DNA of 64,000 nt from Halomonas halmophila (GTDB taxonomy: Bacteria > Pseudomonadota > Gammaproteobacteria > Pseudomonadales > Halomonadaceae): the NCBI RefSeq assembly GCF_006540005.1, contig NZ_BJOC01000030.1, forward strand, positions 1 through 64,000, given 5' to 3'. The notes under the pieces are model-generated. The model saw only the letters and a list, made by a program, of their open reading frames with translations. It made no database searches and had not been told where the DNA came from. Below are positions 26,805 through 35,403 of the stretch, piece by piece. Each line of letters starts with the position of its first letter. The first letter of the stretch is position 1. Both the position numbers and the translations under genes were made by a program.

Positions 26805-27778
26805 GCCGGCCCCTCGGCCTGCAGGCGTTCGATCAGCGAGCGCAGCTCGACCACCAGCGAAGGCTGTTCGAGGTGCTCGGTGGCCGCTGCGGCGGGCAGC
26901 CAGCGCCGCGTTCGCTGGGGCTCCTCGCGGTGCTGCTCGGGCAGCTGGTCATCGACGCGCATGGCGAACAGCGTCACCCCACAGCGGGCGCCCCACTTGG
27001 CATGCGGGTAATGGCCGGGCGTCACCTCGGCGATCTCGCCGCTGATGCCGGCTTCCTCGCGGGCCTCCTTGAGGGCCGATTGCGCCGCGCTCAGGCCGGG
27101 CTCGACGATGCCCTTGGGCAGGCTCCAGTGGCGATTGCTGCTGGAGCCGATCAACAGCACCTCGAGCTGGCCATCACGCCAGCGAAACGGCATCACGGCT
27201 GACTGGGTGTAGTAGTAGGCCGGCCGCGGACGCCGTTCGATGCCGTCGGGCGTGGCGAAGACGAAACCTTCGGGCAGGGTCTTGGCCCGCTGCACTTCCA
27301 GCAAGCGGGCGTTGCCGGCGGTCAGGGACGACCAGCTGCCCTCCACCGCCAGCCGCACCAGGGTGGCGGTGGGCAGGCGCTTGCCGTCGTCGCCCTCGGG
27401 CAGCGGGTCGGGCAGCAGCCAGTCGGCGAACTCTTCCAGTGCCGGATTGTGGCCCACCACCATCAGCCGCTCGACCTCGTCGCCACTGGCGGCAACCAGG
27501 CGCGCCAGCTCCTCCGCATCGGCCTCGTAGAGGCTGGGCTCGAGTGTCACCTCGGCTGCCGTGCGGCCCATGGCCTTGGCACACTTCTCGGCGGTGGCTC
27601 GCGCCCGCTCGGCCGGCGAACTGAGTATGCGTTGGGGCACAAGCTCATACTCGGCCAGCCAGTCGCCGATGCGCTGGGCACCGAGCTTGCCGCGCTTTTT
27701 CAGCGGACGCTGGAAATCACTGACGGGCTTCGACCAGTCGGACTTGCCGTGGCGCAGGAGGAGGAGTTCTCGGGTCAT
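26801..27778 (-). CDS. SixA-like histidine phosphatase fused to a Nudix domain
   Basis: A 325-residue two-domain protein. Residues 1-150 are SixA-like (LLLLRHGKSDWS, SSPAERARATAEK, VVGHNPALEEF). Residues 180-325 are a Nudix hydrolase (SAVMPFRWRDGQLEVLLIGS, HWSLPKGIVEPGLSAAQSA, then KEAREEAGI). The Nudix box keeps the second Glu pair but has Lys for the usual Arg and Leu for the first Glu. Mycobacterial MutT1 combines the same two domains in the opposite order, so the pairing is chemically sensible, for example for diphospho compounds. Both ends overlap neighbouring genes by four bases. Confidence 0.85.
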   Translation of the reverse strand: MTRELLLLRHGKSDWSKPVSDFQRPLKKRGKLGAQRIGDWLAEYELVPQRILSSPAERARATAEKCAKAMGRTAAEVTLEPSLYEADAEELARLVAASGDEVERLMVVGHNPALEEFADWLLPDPLPEGDDGKRLPTATLVRLAVEGSWSSLTAGNARLLEVQRAKTLPEGFVFATPDGIERRPRPAYYYTQSAVMPFRWRDGQLEVLLIGSSSNRHWSLPKGIVEPGLSAAQSALKEAREEAGISGEIAEVTPGHYPHAKWGARCGVTLFAMRVDDQLPEQHREEPQRTRRWLPAAAATEHLEQPSLVVELRSLIERLQAEGPA

Positions 27779-28890
27779 GCCGGGCGCTCCATCAAGGGCT
27801 TGAGATGATCTTCGACGAGGGCGGCAAAATCGACGCCACCCCTGACAGCGTAGACGGGTGTCGTCGCAAGCAGGTCCTGATAGGGCTCGGCATTGAGCGT
27901 CTCGCCATCGGCCTGAAAGCTGCCATCCGGTGCCTGATAGAAGGGCCCCGGCGACTTCATGACGGCGGCCAGCAGCTCGGGGTGCTGCCGCGGGTCGATG
28001 CGCCTCATGGTCAGCGGCTGCGCCGCGTCGCGCTGCCAGTCGAGGATGACCAGGGCCCCCAGCGGCGCCCGCGAGACGCTGCGCTCCGGGCCGTAGATAT
28101 CAGACACGGGCACATCGTACTTCTCCTCCAGCGACCACAGCTCGGCGCTGGACAGCGTCCGCAGGGCCGCCCGACGCGCCTCCGGCAACAGCTCCACCAG
28201 GCGGGGGTTGTGCAAGGCGGTGCCGGGGTTGATGCGCGGCTGCTTGGGCACGCCCGCGGCCTGCAGGGCCTCGCCCTGGCGCTTGAGGAAGAGCCGGTCA
28301 TTGGTCAGAAAGCGCGCCCCGGGGATGTCCATGGCGTGCAGCATGGCGGTCGACTTGCCGCCGCCGGAGAAGCCGGCGATGGCCACCGCCCCACCGGCGC
28401 CGACCAGCGCGGCGGCATGACAGACCTGCCAGCCACGCTGCTGAAGATGGTTCATGGTCTGGGCGAGGATGAAGTTGATCACCTGGTTGTCATGCGCCAG
28501 GCAGGGGCCGGCGGCCATGCGTTGATCGGCACTCTGCAAAAAGACCAGGCCGGTGCGCACCTTGCGCACCAGTCGCCCGCCCGGCAGGTCATGATAGCTG
28601 TCCTTGCGCCCCTGCTTGCCGGGCTCCCGAGACCAGTCGATGAAGTCGACCGCCAGGGCCGGCGGCGCCCCCTCGATGATCTCGAGGTCGAGACACTCCG
28701 GCGGGGCCTCGGCGGCGTCACACCGGCAGTGCGCGAAGTACTCGCCCAGGCGCTCGAGCATGGCCGGCGAATTGCTGCGCAGGCGCAGGCTGCAGTCGCC
28801 CATGGCCAGCACCAGCGGCGCCTCGAGCAGGCGCGCCTCGCCACGCAGTATCTCGGCATATCCCGCCGGGCAGGCGTTCGGCACGCTCAT
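27775..28890 (-). CDS. HprK-related kinase B (GAK system)
   Basis: A 371-residue protein with a P-loop AIAGFSGGGKSTAML near residue 185, followed by RFLTNDRLFL. This is the arrangement of HPr kinase/phosphorylase-related proteins. The N-terminal 150 residues are a family-specific domain. I recognise it as the HprK-related kinase of GAK cassettes. It presumably phosphorylates a small molecule or protein; the target is unknown, and no HPr or PTS gene occurs nearby. Start and stop overlap the ATP-grasp and SixA-Nudix genes by four bases each. Confidence 0.82.
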   Translation of the reverse strand: MSVPNACPAGYAEILRGEARLLEAPLVLAMGDCSLRLRSNSPAMLERLGEYFAHCRCDAAEAPPECLDLEIIEGAPPALAVDFIDWSREPGKQGRKDSYHDLPGGRLVRKVRTGLVFLQSADQRMAAGPCLAHDNQVINFILAQTMNHLQQRGWQVCHAAALVGAGGAVAIAGFSGGGKSTAMLHAMDIPGARFLTNDRLFLKRQGEALQAAGVPKQPRINPGTALHNPRLVELLPEARRAALRTLSSAELWSLEEKYDVPVSDIYGPERSVSRAPLGALVILDWQRDAAQPLTMRRIDPRQHPELLAAVMKSPGPFYQAPDGSFQADGETLNAEPYQDLLATTPVYAVRGGVDFAALVEDHLKPLMERPA

Positions 28891-29774
28891 AGCTGGCTCA
28901 GCACGTGGTCGAGGTAGGCGCCGGCGGCATCGATGCCCGCCCCCTCCAGGGCGCCACGGAAGCCGCCGAAGGCCGAGACCTCGAAGACGATCGGGCCGTC
29001 GGGCGTCTCCGCCACGTCCACGGTGGTGAAGTCCAGTCCGAACGGCGCCTGGGCGCGGGTGGCCAGGTCGATGAGCGAGGCGTCCGGGGTAAAGGCCTCA
29101 TAGCGGCCCCCGCTGTGGATGGTGGTATTCCAGCTCGCGCCATCCTGTGGCACCCGCGCATAGGTGCCGAGGTAGTGACCACCGACAAACACCATGCCCA
29201 GATCGCGACCGGGCAGTTCCACCCGGCGCTGCAGGTAGAGCATAGGATTGTCGCGCTGAAAGGCCGCCACTTCGGCCCGCAGCATCTCCTCGGGCTGGTC
29301 CGCGGAGATCACGCCCATGCCGCGCGCCTTGGTCGAGAACAACGGCTTGAACACCGCCTCGCCATAGCGCTGTACGGCGCGGCAGGCGCTATCGAGATCC
29401 TCGGTGATCAGCGTCTCGGGCATGGGGATGCCGGCCTGGTGCAGCGTCAGGGTGCCATCCAGGCGATTGATCAGGCCGCGCATCTTCTCGGGCCCGCTGA
29501 ACACGCGCACGCCGCGCGCCTCGGCCATGCGCAGCAGCTCCAGGCGATCCAGCGTCGCCGGGCTGTACTCGGCGCTGATCTTCTTGACGATCAGCGCATC
29601 CAGCTCGCCGATGTCGCGGCCGTCATGCTCGAGACGGCCGCTGGCCAGGTCGAGGCTGACACGCTGCAGGTCGATCACCGCGCGAAAGCCGGTGCGCTGC
29701 TCGATGGCATCGGCCAGCACTTCCGTGGACCACTTTCCGGGGATACCGACCACACCGATCCTGGGGTTAGTCAA
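28887..29774 (-). CDS. ATP-grasp enzyme of the GAK system
   Basis: A 295-residue RimK-like ATP-grasp protein. Visible features are the N-terminal RIGVVGIPGKWSTEVLADAI, the lid region NRLDGTLTLHQAGIPMPETL, AVFKPLFSTKARGMGV for ATP binding, and DFTTVDVAETPDGPIVFEVS for metal binding. ATP-grasp enzymes form acid-amine or acid-thiol bonds through acyl phosphates. The start is TTG at 29774, supported by a perfect AAGGAG eight bases upstream and by an 8-base overlap with the previous stop (TTGACTAA). The partner substrate is unknown. Confidence 0.85.
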   Translation of the reverse strand: MTNPRIGVVGIPGKWSTEVLADAIEQRTGFRAVIDLQRVSLDLASGRLEHDGRDIGELDALIVKKISAEYSPATLDRLELLRMAEARGVRVFSGPEKMRGLINRLDGTLTLHQAGIPMPETLITEDLDSACRAVQRYGEAVFKPLFSTKARGMGVISADQPEEMLRAEVAAFQRDNPMLYLQRRVELPGRDLGMVFVGGHYLGTYARVPQDGASWNTTIHSGGRYEAFTPDASLIDLATRAQAPFGLDFTTVDVAETPDGPIVFEVSAFGGFRGALEGAGIDAAGAYLDHVLSQL

Positions 29775-31407
29775 CGAAAATCTCCTTCAGGGGCAGTCGG
29801 AAACGGTCCGCCTTGTCGAGGTCGGCCGCCAGGACCCGCTCGAGCAGATAGCGGGCACGCAGGAACATGGCATTGGCCAGTGACGGGTCGAGGATGAAAC
29901 GCGTCGAGGTGGCGAAGGAACGCGCCAGCCCCAGCGCCAGCCGCAGCTCGAAGGTGGTGTCGCCCTGGCTGACGGCGTAGCGACGCGCCACGCGATAGAA
30001 CTCCCGGGCCAGGCCCATGATGCGCTGACGCAGCGGGACATCGCGGATCTGCAGGCGGTAGTTGGAGACCATGAACACCGAGACATCCTGCACGTAATCC
30101 ATGTAGCTGGAGCGATGCAGATCGATGAAGTTGATGCGTCGCTCCAGGGGGTCATAGATGATGTTGTCGACGTTGAAATCGCCGTGAATATACACCGAAA
30201 ACGGCGCCGGCAAGTCGGCTTCCCGGCGCCTGGCACGCGCCACCAGGTCATCGAAGGCCAGCAGCTCGACCCCGCACAGCGAGGCGCCACTGTTCCTGAA
30301 TTCCGGGTGAATCTTGTAGACCTCGTCGAGGCGCTTCTCGAGCTGCTGCATGTAGCCCGCCGCCACCGACTGGGCGGTCCAGGTCTCGCGCCATACCGAC
30401 TTGAGAGTCCGGGTCAGGCGCTGGAGGGCGTCATCGAGCAGCTCGGGTGACTCATTGAGGAGGATGTTCTCGAAGGTCAGCCCCGGCAGATGCTCGATGA
30501 GCAGGGCCGCGGACTGCCCGCGTTTCCTGTAGGAGAGAATCTTCGGCGCCAGGCCCGGGTAGATCTCGTGCCAGCTCTCGACGCCCTGGCGCTCTTCCTT
30601 GACCTTGCGCTTCAGGCCGTCCTTGAAGACCGCCACATAGTCGTCGTCATCGCCGTTCGAGATGCCCGAGATACGGCTGCCGGAACGCGTCTCGGCAATG
30701 GGCGCCAGGCTGAGTTCATCGCCCTCGCCCGCCGCCAGCTCCTCGACCAGCGACTGAAGGGAATAGTACCGCTCGAAGTTCACCGACTGGCCGAGGTTGG
30801 CCGAGATGATGACTTCACTGAGGTGGCGCAGCACGTCGCCCATCTGCTGGCTGATCTGGGCCACGAACAGCGCCCGCGTCAGGTCCTCGGTGTTGTTGTC
30901 GGGCTTCTTGAGAGCCGCCACGCCCTCGTCGATGCGCTTGCGGGCCCGTTTCTGCAGCTTCTCCTGCAGACGCCCGACTTCCAGGGCACGCTGGGTGTCG
31001 CTGTCGAGCAGGGCCGTCTCGACCTGGCCGATGCCCGAGCGCACCAGCTCGATCATGGCGTCGAAGGCGGCCGGCGACAGCGCCGACAGGTCGTCGACAC
31101 CGCCGAGCTGACGGATACTGGCGCGGCCAAGCTCGGTCAGACGGTCGAGATCGGTGGCCACCATCTCCAGGCTGCGCAGGACGCGGCGCCGGGCCTCGCC
31201 GGTCTTCTTGCGCGACAGCAGGCGCACGCACTCGGCGTGAATGCGCATCTTGAGATTGCGCGCATAGCCATCGCGATCAGACACGCGCCGAGCAATGGCC
31301 GCGCTCGGAGCTTCCAGGAAGGCCTGCAGATTGGCCAGTTGCGAGTCGACCTCGACACACAGGAAACGCAGGTTGTCCTGCAGGCCTTCAGGAAGTCGCG
31401 AGGTCAT
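29767..31407 (-). CDS. PhoU-like domain fused to an aminoglycoside-phosphotransferase-like kinase
   Basis: A 546-residue protein. Residues 1-215 are helical and PhoU-like (VEVDSQLANLQAFLEA, LEMVATDLDRLTELGRASIR, FVAQISQQMGDVLRHLSEV). Residues 260-546 are an APH-type kinase with the catalytic loop YIHGDFNVDNIIYDPL and the metal Asp in INFIDLHRSSYMDYV. The ATG at 31407 is chosen over longer frames because the preceding residues are antisense-like; it overlaps the Nudix stop by 20 bases. A phosphate-signalling domain joined to a small-molecule kinase is unusual. The substrate is unknown. Confidence 0.82.
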   Translation of the reverse strand: MTSRLPEGLQDNLRFLCVEVDSQLANLQAFLEAPSAAIARRVSDRDGYARNLKMRIHAECVRLLSRKKTGEARRRVLRSLEMVATDLDRLTELGRASIRQLGGVDDLSALSPAAFDAMIELVRSGIGQVETALLDSDTQRALEVGRLQEKLQKRARKRIDEGVAALKKPDNNTEDLTRALFVAQISQQMGDVLRHLSEVIISANLGQSVNFERYYSLQSLVEELAAGEGDELSLAPIAETRSGSRISGISNGDDDDYVAVFKDGLKRKVKEERQGVESWHEIYPGLAPKILSYRKRGQSAALLIEHLPGLTFENILLNESPELLDDALQRLTRTLKSVWRETWTAQSVAAGYMQQLEKRLDEVYKIHPEFRNSGASLCGVELLAFDDLVARARRREADLPAPFSVYIHGDFNVDNIIYDPLERRINFIDLHRSSYMDYVQDVSVFMVSNYRLQIRDVPLRQRIMGLAREFYRVARRYAVSQGDTTFELRLALGLARSFATSTRFILDPSLANAMFLRARYLLERVLAADLDKADRFRLPLKEIFVD

Positions 31408-31882
31408 GAAACTCGCCCATGTAGAGTGGCCCGCTCGGGGCCGCGGAAGAGATCCCGGACGCCAGCACCTCCGGCAACACCTCGCCCAGATAGGCCGGCG
31501 AGAAGCGACAGTCCGGCAGCGACGCCACCGGCAGCCAGGCGACACCGGTCTGGCGCTTGTCGGGACTGGGGCCGTTGTGCGGCACATAGTCGGCCGCTAC
31601 CCGACAGCGGAACAGGAAGTCCACCTGGTGGCGCCGGGTGGGCGGGTCGCTCTGCTTGAGCTTGAAATAATCGCTGACGCGCAGCAGCTCGGGGGCCAAC
31701 ACCTCGCAGCCGATTTCCTCGCGACATTCGCGCTGCAGGGCCTCGAGCAGGGTTTCACCGGTCTCCTGGCCACCGCCCGGCAGGGCATGGAGGCCGCCCT
31801 GCTTGTGCAACAGCAGTAGATGCGAGTCGCGCACAATCAACGCCCTGGCCGCATTGCGCACGCCGGGGATCAGCTCGGCCAT
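31388..31882 (-). CDS. Nudix hydrolase
   Basis: A 164-residue single-domain Nudix protein. The box is complete: GGGQETGETLLEALQRE followed by CREEIG. The N-terminal strand NAARALIVRDSHLLLLHKQG and HQVDFLFRCRV are typical. It is the first gene of the minus-strand GAK operon and overlaps the next gene by 20 bases. Nudix proteins cleave nucleoside diphosphates linked to another group; the actual substrate is unknown. It is divergent from the CofD-like gene across a 158-base shared promoter region. Confidence 0.88.
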   Translation of the reverse strand: MAELIPGVRNAARALIVRDSHLLLLHKQGGLHALPGGGQETGETLLEALQRECREEIGCEVLAPELLRVSDYFKLKQSDPPTRRHQVDFLFRCRVAADYVPHNGPSPDKRQTGVAWLPVASLPDCRFSPAYLGEVLPEVLASGISSAAPSGPLYMGEFHDLATS

Positions 31883-32040
31883 ACTCGGGTCACTCGAACT
31901 TCAGCGGGACCTCCAGCATGCCACATTTCAGATGACATTTGCGTTAAGACCGGCAGCGGCCGGGAGCCGACAAGGGCGACAAGCCCAGCCAAAACAGGCA
32001 CTCTATTCGCCAGGAGACGATCAAGAGAAGGGTCGATGGC

Positions 32041-33234
32041 ATGACCAACATCCGCGTCACCCGCACCGCGCAGATTCCCGATCCACTGCGGGTTCAGCGC
32101 TATCAGAAGGCCCCCGAGCTGGGCCCGCCGCTTCTCTTCTTCAGCGGCGGTTCGGCGCTCAACGGCCTGTCCCGTCGCCTGCAGCATTACACGCACAATT
32201 CGATCCATCTGGTCACGCCCTTCGATTCCGGCGGCAGCTCGGCCAAGCTGCGCGAGGCCTTCGCCATGCCGGCCATCGGCGACCTGCGCAGCCGGCTGAT
32301 GGCGCTGGCCGATGACTCCATACTGGGGCACCCGGAAGTCTACCGGCTGTTCACCCATCGGCTGTCCGCGGAGGCCAGCCAGGCCACGCTGCTGGCCACC
32401 CTGGACGAGCTGATTGCCGGCCGCCATTCACTGGCGGCGGACATCCCCAACCCCATGCGGCGGTTGATCTGCAATCAGCTCGGCTTCTTCCGCGAGGCCA
32501 TGCCCGAGGACTTCGACCTGCGTGGCGCCAGCATCGGCAACCTGATCCTGGCCGGCGGCTACCTGAACAACCATCAGCAGCTCGACCAGATCATCTTCCT
32601 GTTCTCCAAGCTGGTGCATGTGCGCGGCACGGTGCGCGCCGTGGTCAACAAGGACTATCACCTGGCGGTCACCCTCGCGGATGGTCGCCGGGTGGTCGGC
32701 CAGCACCGCATCACCGGCAAGGAAGTCGCCCCCTTGAGCTCCCCCATCGCCCACCTGGCGCTCTCCGCCAGCCGCGATGAATTCGTGCCCGTCAGCGCCG
32801 GCCTGCGCAAGAAGAACCGCCGTCTGATCGCCTCCGCGGAGCTGATCTGCTACCCGCCGGGCAGCTTCTACTCCAGCCTGCTGGCCAACCTGCTGCCGGA
32901 GGGCGTCGGCCGGGCCGTGCATGCCAACCCCTGCCCCAAGGTCTTCATCCCCAACTCGAGCCCCGACCCGGAATTGACCGGCATCGACCTGGCGCAGCAG
33001 ATCACCATCCTGCTCGACACCCTGCGCCGCGATGTCGGCGCGGACTGTCCGGCCCATGAACTGCTGGACTTCGTGCTCCTCGACAGCCGCCACGGCGACT
33101 ACACCGGCTCGCTGTCCGCTGATTTCGTCGAGTCGCTGGGCATCACCCTGATCGACACCCGGCTGGTCAAGGACGCCTCGGCCTCGCGCTACGACCCGGA
33201 CCTGCTGGCGACCGCCCTGCTGTCGCTGGTCTGA
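32041..33234 (+). CDS. CofD-like protein of the GAK system
   Basis: A 397-residue relative of the CofD/YvcK family (2-phospho-L-lactate transferase and gluconeogenesis factor). The N-terminal LLFFSGGSALNGLSRRLQHY, TPFDSGGSSAKLREAF and GDLRSRLMALAD reproduce the family nucleotide-binding start. Near the middle it has GNLILAGGYLNN, and later PPGSFYSSLLANLLPEG. It matches the CofD-like component of GAK cassettes. It is the only plus-strand member of the locus and is divergent from the Nudix gene. It could transfer a phospho group from a nucleotide-activated donor, which is inference. Confidence 0.82.
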   Translation: MTNIRVTRTAQIPDPLRVQRYQKAPELGPPLLFFSGGSALNGLSRRLQHYTHNSIHLVTPFDSGGSSAKLREAFAMPAIGDLRSRLMALADDSILGHPEVYRLFTHRLSAEASQATLLATLDELIAGRHSLAADIPNPMRRLICNQLGFFREAMPEDFDLRGASIGNLILAGGYLNNHQQLDQIIFLFSKLVHVRGTVRAVVNKDYHLAVTLADGRRVVGQHRITGKEVAPLSSPIAHLALSASRDEFVPVSAGLRKKNRRLIASAELICYPPGSFYSSLLANLLPEGVGRAVHANPCPKVFIPNSSPDPELTGIDLAQQITILLDTLRRDVGADCPAHELLDFVLLDSRHGDYTGSLSADFVESLGITLIDTRLVKDASASRYDPDLLATALLSLV

Positions 33235-33306
33235 GAGGCCGGCGGTCCCGCGACCGGCTCCGCTCTGTTACGCTCGCCCTGTGTTCAAGAGCGGATAGCA
33301 GACGTC

Positions 33307-34056
33307 ATGGCAGGCAACTCCAGCAAGCGGCGCCCCTATCAGGTGGCGGAGACCATCAAGGACTGGATCGTCGAGCAGCAGCTCAAGCCCGGCGACCGTC
33401 TGCCCGGCGAGGCAGAACTGATGGCACAACTCGGGGTATCGAAGGGCACGGTGCGCGAGAGCACCCGCGTGCTGGAGGCCCAGGGGCTGGTGAAAACGCG
33501 CACCGGCCCCGGCGGCGGCGCCTTCGTGAGCGCCATGAGCGAGTCCCGGGCCATCTCGCTGATGAGCCATTACCTGTTCTTCCAGGACATCTCGATCCAC
33601 GACATCTACCAGATTCGCCTGGCCCTGGAGCCGGGGCTCGCGGCCTCGCTGGCGGGTCGTGTCGGCGCGGATGACATGGCACGCCTGCGCGCCAGCCTGC
33701 ACAGTTATGCTCACACGGCCTGTGATGCCGAAGAGGAGCGCCAGCAGCACATCGACTCGCTGGACTTTCACCTCATGCTGGCCGAACTATCCGGCGGCAA
33801 TCCGCTGCTGAGCTTCATCATCCGCTTCACCACCCAGATCCTCTCGGACCTGACGATCTATCGTCGCCTCTACGAGCCGGCCACCCATGACCTGGGCACG
33901 ACCGGCTGCCGCTACCACGCCGATATCCTCGACGCTATCGAGGCCGGTGATGCCGAGCAGGCCCGGCGCATCATGCACGAGCACCTGGAATCGGCGTTGA
34001 CGGTCATGAACCGCCAGGAGGCGCAGGTGCGTAGAGGGTTTCTGTCAGAAGCTTAA
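33307..34056 (+). CDS. FadR-type GntR family regulator
   Basis: A 249-residue regulator. The N-terminal winged HTH shows QVAETIKDWIVEQQLKPGDR, LPGEAELMAQLGVSKGTVRE and TRTGPGGGAFV. The C-terminal FCD ligand domain has metal-site His residues (HLMLAELSG and HADILDAIEAGD, then HEHLESAL). It is followed by a convergent cluster of amidohydrolase, DUF1028 and YfcC transporter genes, which it probably controls. A 16-base palindrome before the transporter gene (37596-37611) is a candidate site. Confidence 0.9.
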   Translation: MAGNSSKRRPYQVAETIKDWIVEQQLKPGDRLPGEAELMAQLGVSKGTVRESTRVLEAQGLVKTRTGPGGGAFVSAMSESRAISLMSHYLFFQDISIHDIYQIRLALEPGLAASLAGRVGADDMARLRASLHSYAHTACDAEEERQQHIDSLDFHLMLAELSGGNPLLSFIIRFTTQILSDLTIYRRLYEPATHDLGTTGCRYHADILDAIEAGDAEQARRIMHEHLESALTVMNRQEAQVRRGFLSEA

Positions 34057-34080
34057 AAAGCACATCCGTCACGATCAACG

Positions 34081-35328
34081 TCAAACTCGTTCGCGCATGC
34101 CCTGCAGGAAGGCCATGATGACGCGCGTCGCGGCATCGGCGTCATCGGCGGTGATCGCCTCGTCGGGGTGGTGGCTGAGGCCGTCGCGGCAACGCACGAA
34201 CAACATGCCGATATCGGTCAGGTCGTGCATCGCCAGGCCATCATGCCCGGCGCCGCTGAACAGGCGCTCGGCCGGTTGGCCGCAGGCGGCGCTCGCCGCT
34301 TCCAGGGCCTCGATCATCCAGTCCGCGCAATCCACCGCCTCGGCGCTGTAGGTCTGCTCCAGGTCGAGCGCCAGCCCACGCTGCTCGGCGATCCCGGTGA
34401 ACGTGGATAACAGGCGATCGCGGCCGGCCTTGCGGACCTCGGGATCGGGAGAGCGCAGCTCCAGGGTGAAGGTCACCTCGGCGGGGATGACATTGACCGC
34501 ATTGGGTCGCACCTCGAGCTTGCCAACCACGCCGACCAGGTCATCGGTGGCGTTGAGCACTCGGTCGGCCTCCACCACCATGGCCGAGGCACCGACCAGC
34601 GCATCGCGACGGCCCGGCATGGGCGTGGTGCCGGCATGCCCGGCCTTGCCGGTGAGCGTGACGCGATGACGCTCGATGCCGGTCAACGCGGTGACCACGC
34701 CCACGGCATGATCACGCTGCTCGAGTACCGGCCCCTGCTCGATATGCACCTCGCAGAAACCCAGCACCCGCTCGGGGTCCCGGGCCAGGGCCGGGATGGC
34801 ATCGGGGTTACCGCCGAAATCGCGCAGCGCCTCGGCCAGGCTCACGCCCTCGGCATCCGTGGCCTGTAGACTCTGGGCGTCCAGAGTGCCGGCCAGGGCG
34901 CGGCTGCCGATCAGCGTCGACTGGAAGCGTGTACCCTCCTCGTCGCCGAAGGCCACGACCTGAACGCCATAGGGCAGCTCGATCCCCTGCTCGCGCAGCG
35001 CCTTGAGTGCCATCAGCGGCAGGGCCACGCCCAGCATGCCATCGTACTTGCCGCCCTCGACGACCGTGTCCTGGTGGGAACCCAGAATCAGCGTCGGCTC
35101 ACCGGCCGCTGCCCGCGGGCAACTGCCTACCAGGGTGCCGGCGGCATCCAGCTCGGGTTCCAGGCCGGCCTCGCGCATCCAGCCGCGGATCAACTCGAGT
35201 ACCGCCTGATGCTCCCGGCTGCAGAACAGCCGGGTCACGCCCGGCCCGGGCAGGGAGTGTTCGCCGGCGGCATCCAGCCAGGCCAGCAGCTCATGCCCCA
35301 GTCGGGCATCTTGCTCATGCATCGACAT
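34081..35328 (-). CDS. Zn-dependent M20 amidohydrolase (allantoate/N-carbamoyl amino acid hydrolase type)
   Basis: A 415-residue member of the AllC/HyuC branch of M20 metallopeptidases. It shows ILGSHQDTVVEGGKYDGMLG with the metal His and Asp, FGDEEGTRFQSTLIGSRALAG with the catalytic Glu, VHIEQGPVLE, the dimerisation segment GKAGHAGTTPMPGRRDA, and the C-terminal SGAGHDG metal His. Members hydrolyse N-carbamoyl-L-amino acids, allantoate or ureidoglycolate; this sequence does not decide between them. The ATG at 35328 has GGAG at good distance, and two neighbouring ATGs are alternatives. Confidence 0.88.
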   Translation of the reverse strand: MSMHEQDARLGHELLAWLDAAGEHSLPGPGVTRLFCSREHQAVLELIRGWMREAGLEPELDAAGTLVGSCPRAAAGEPTLILGSHQDTVVEGGKYDGMLGVALPLMALKALREQGIELPYGVQVVAFGDEEGTRFQSTLIGSRALAGTLDAQSLQATDAEGVSLAEALRDFGGNPDAIPALARDPERVLGFCEVHIEQGPVLEQRDHAVGVVTALTGIERHRVTLTGKAGHAGTTPMPGRRDALVGASAMVVEADRVLNATDDLVGVVGKLEVRPNAVNVIPAEVTFTLELRSPDPEVRKAGRDRLLSTFTGIAEQRGLALDLEQTYSAEAVDCADWMIEALEAASAACGQPAERLFSGAGHDGLAMHDLTDIGMLFVRCRDGLSHHPDEAITADDADAATRVIMAFLQGMRERV

Positions 35329-35403
35329 CATCATCTCCAGACCGGGCCCCGGCCATCGGCGGGGCGCGGCAAGCATTGTCGTGATACCGGCGGCGAGCCG
35401 ACA

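Noticed and set aside
24293-33234. Defence island interpretation of the kinase/phosphatase/ATP-grasp cluster
   Set aside because: No nuclease, helicase, cyclase or effector gene is present in the operon, and the nearby toxins are broken and outside it; a metabolic or signalling role fits better.
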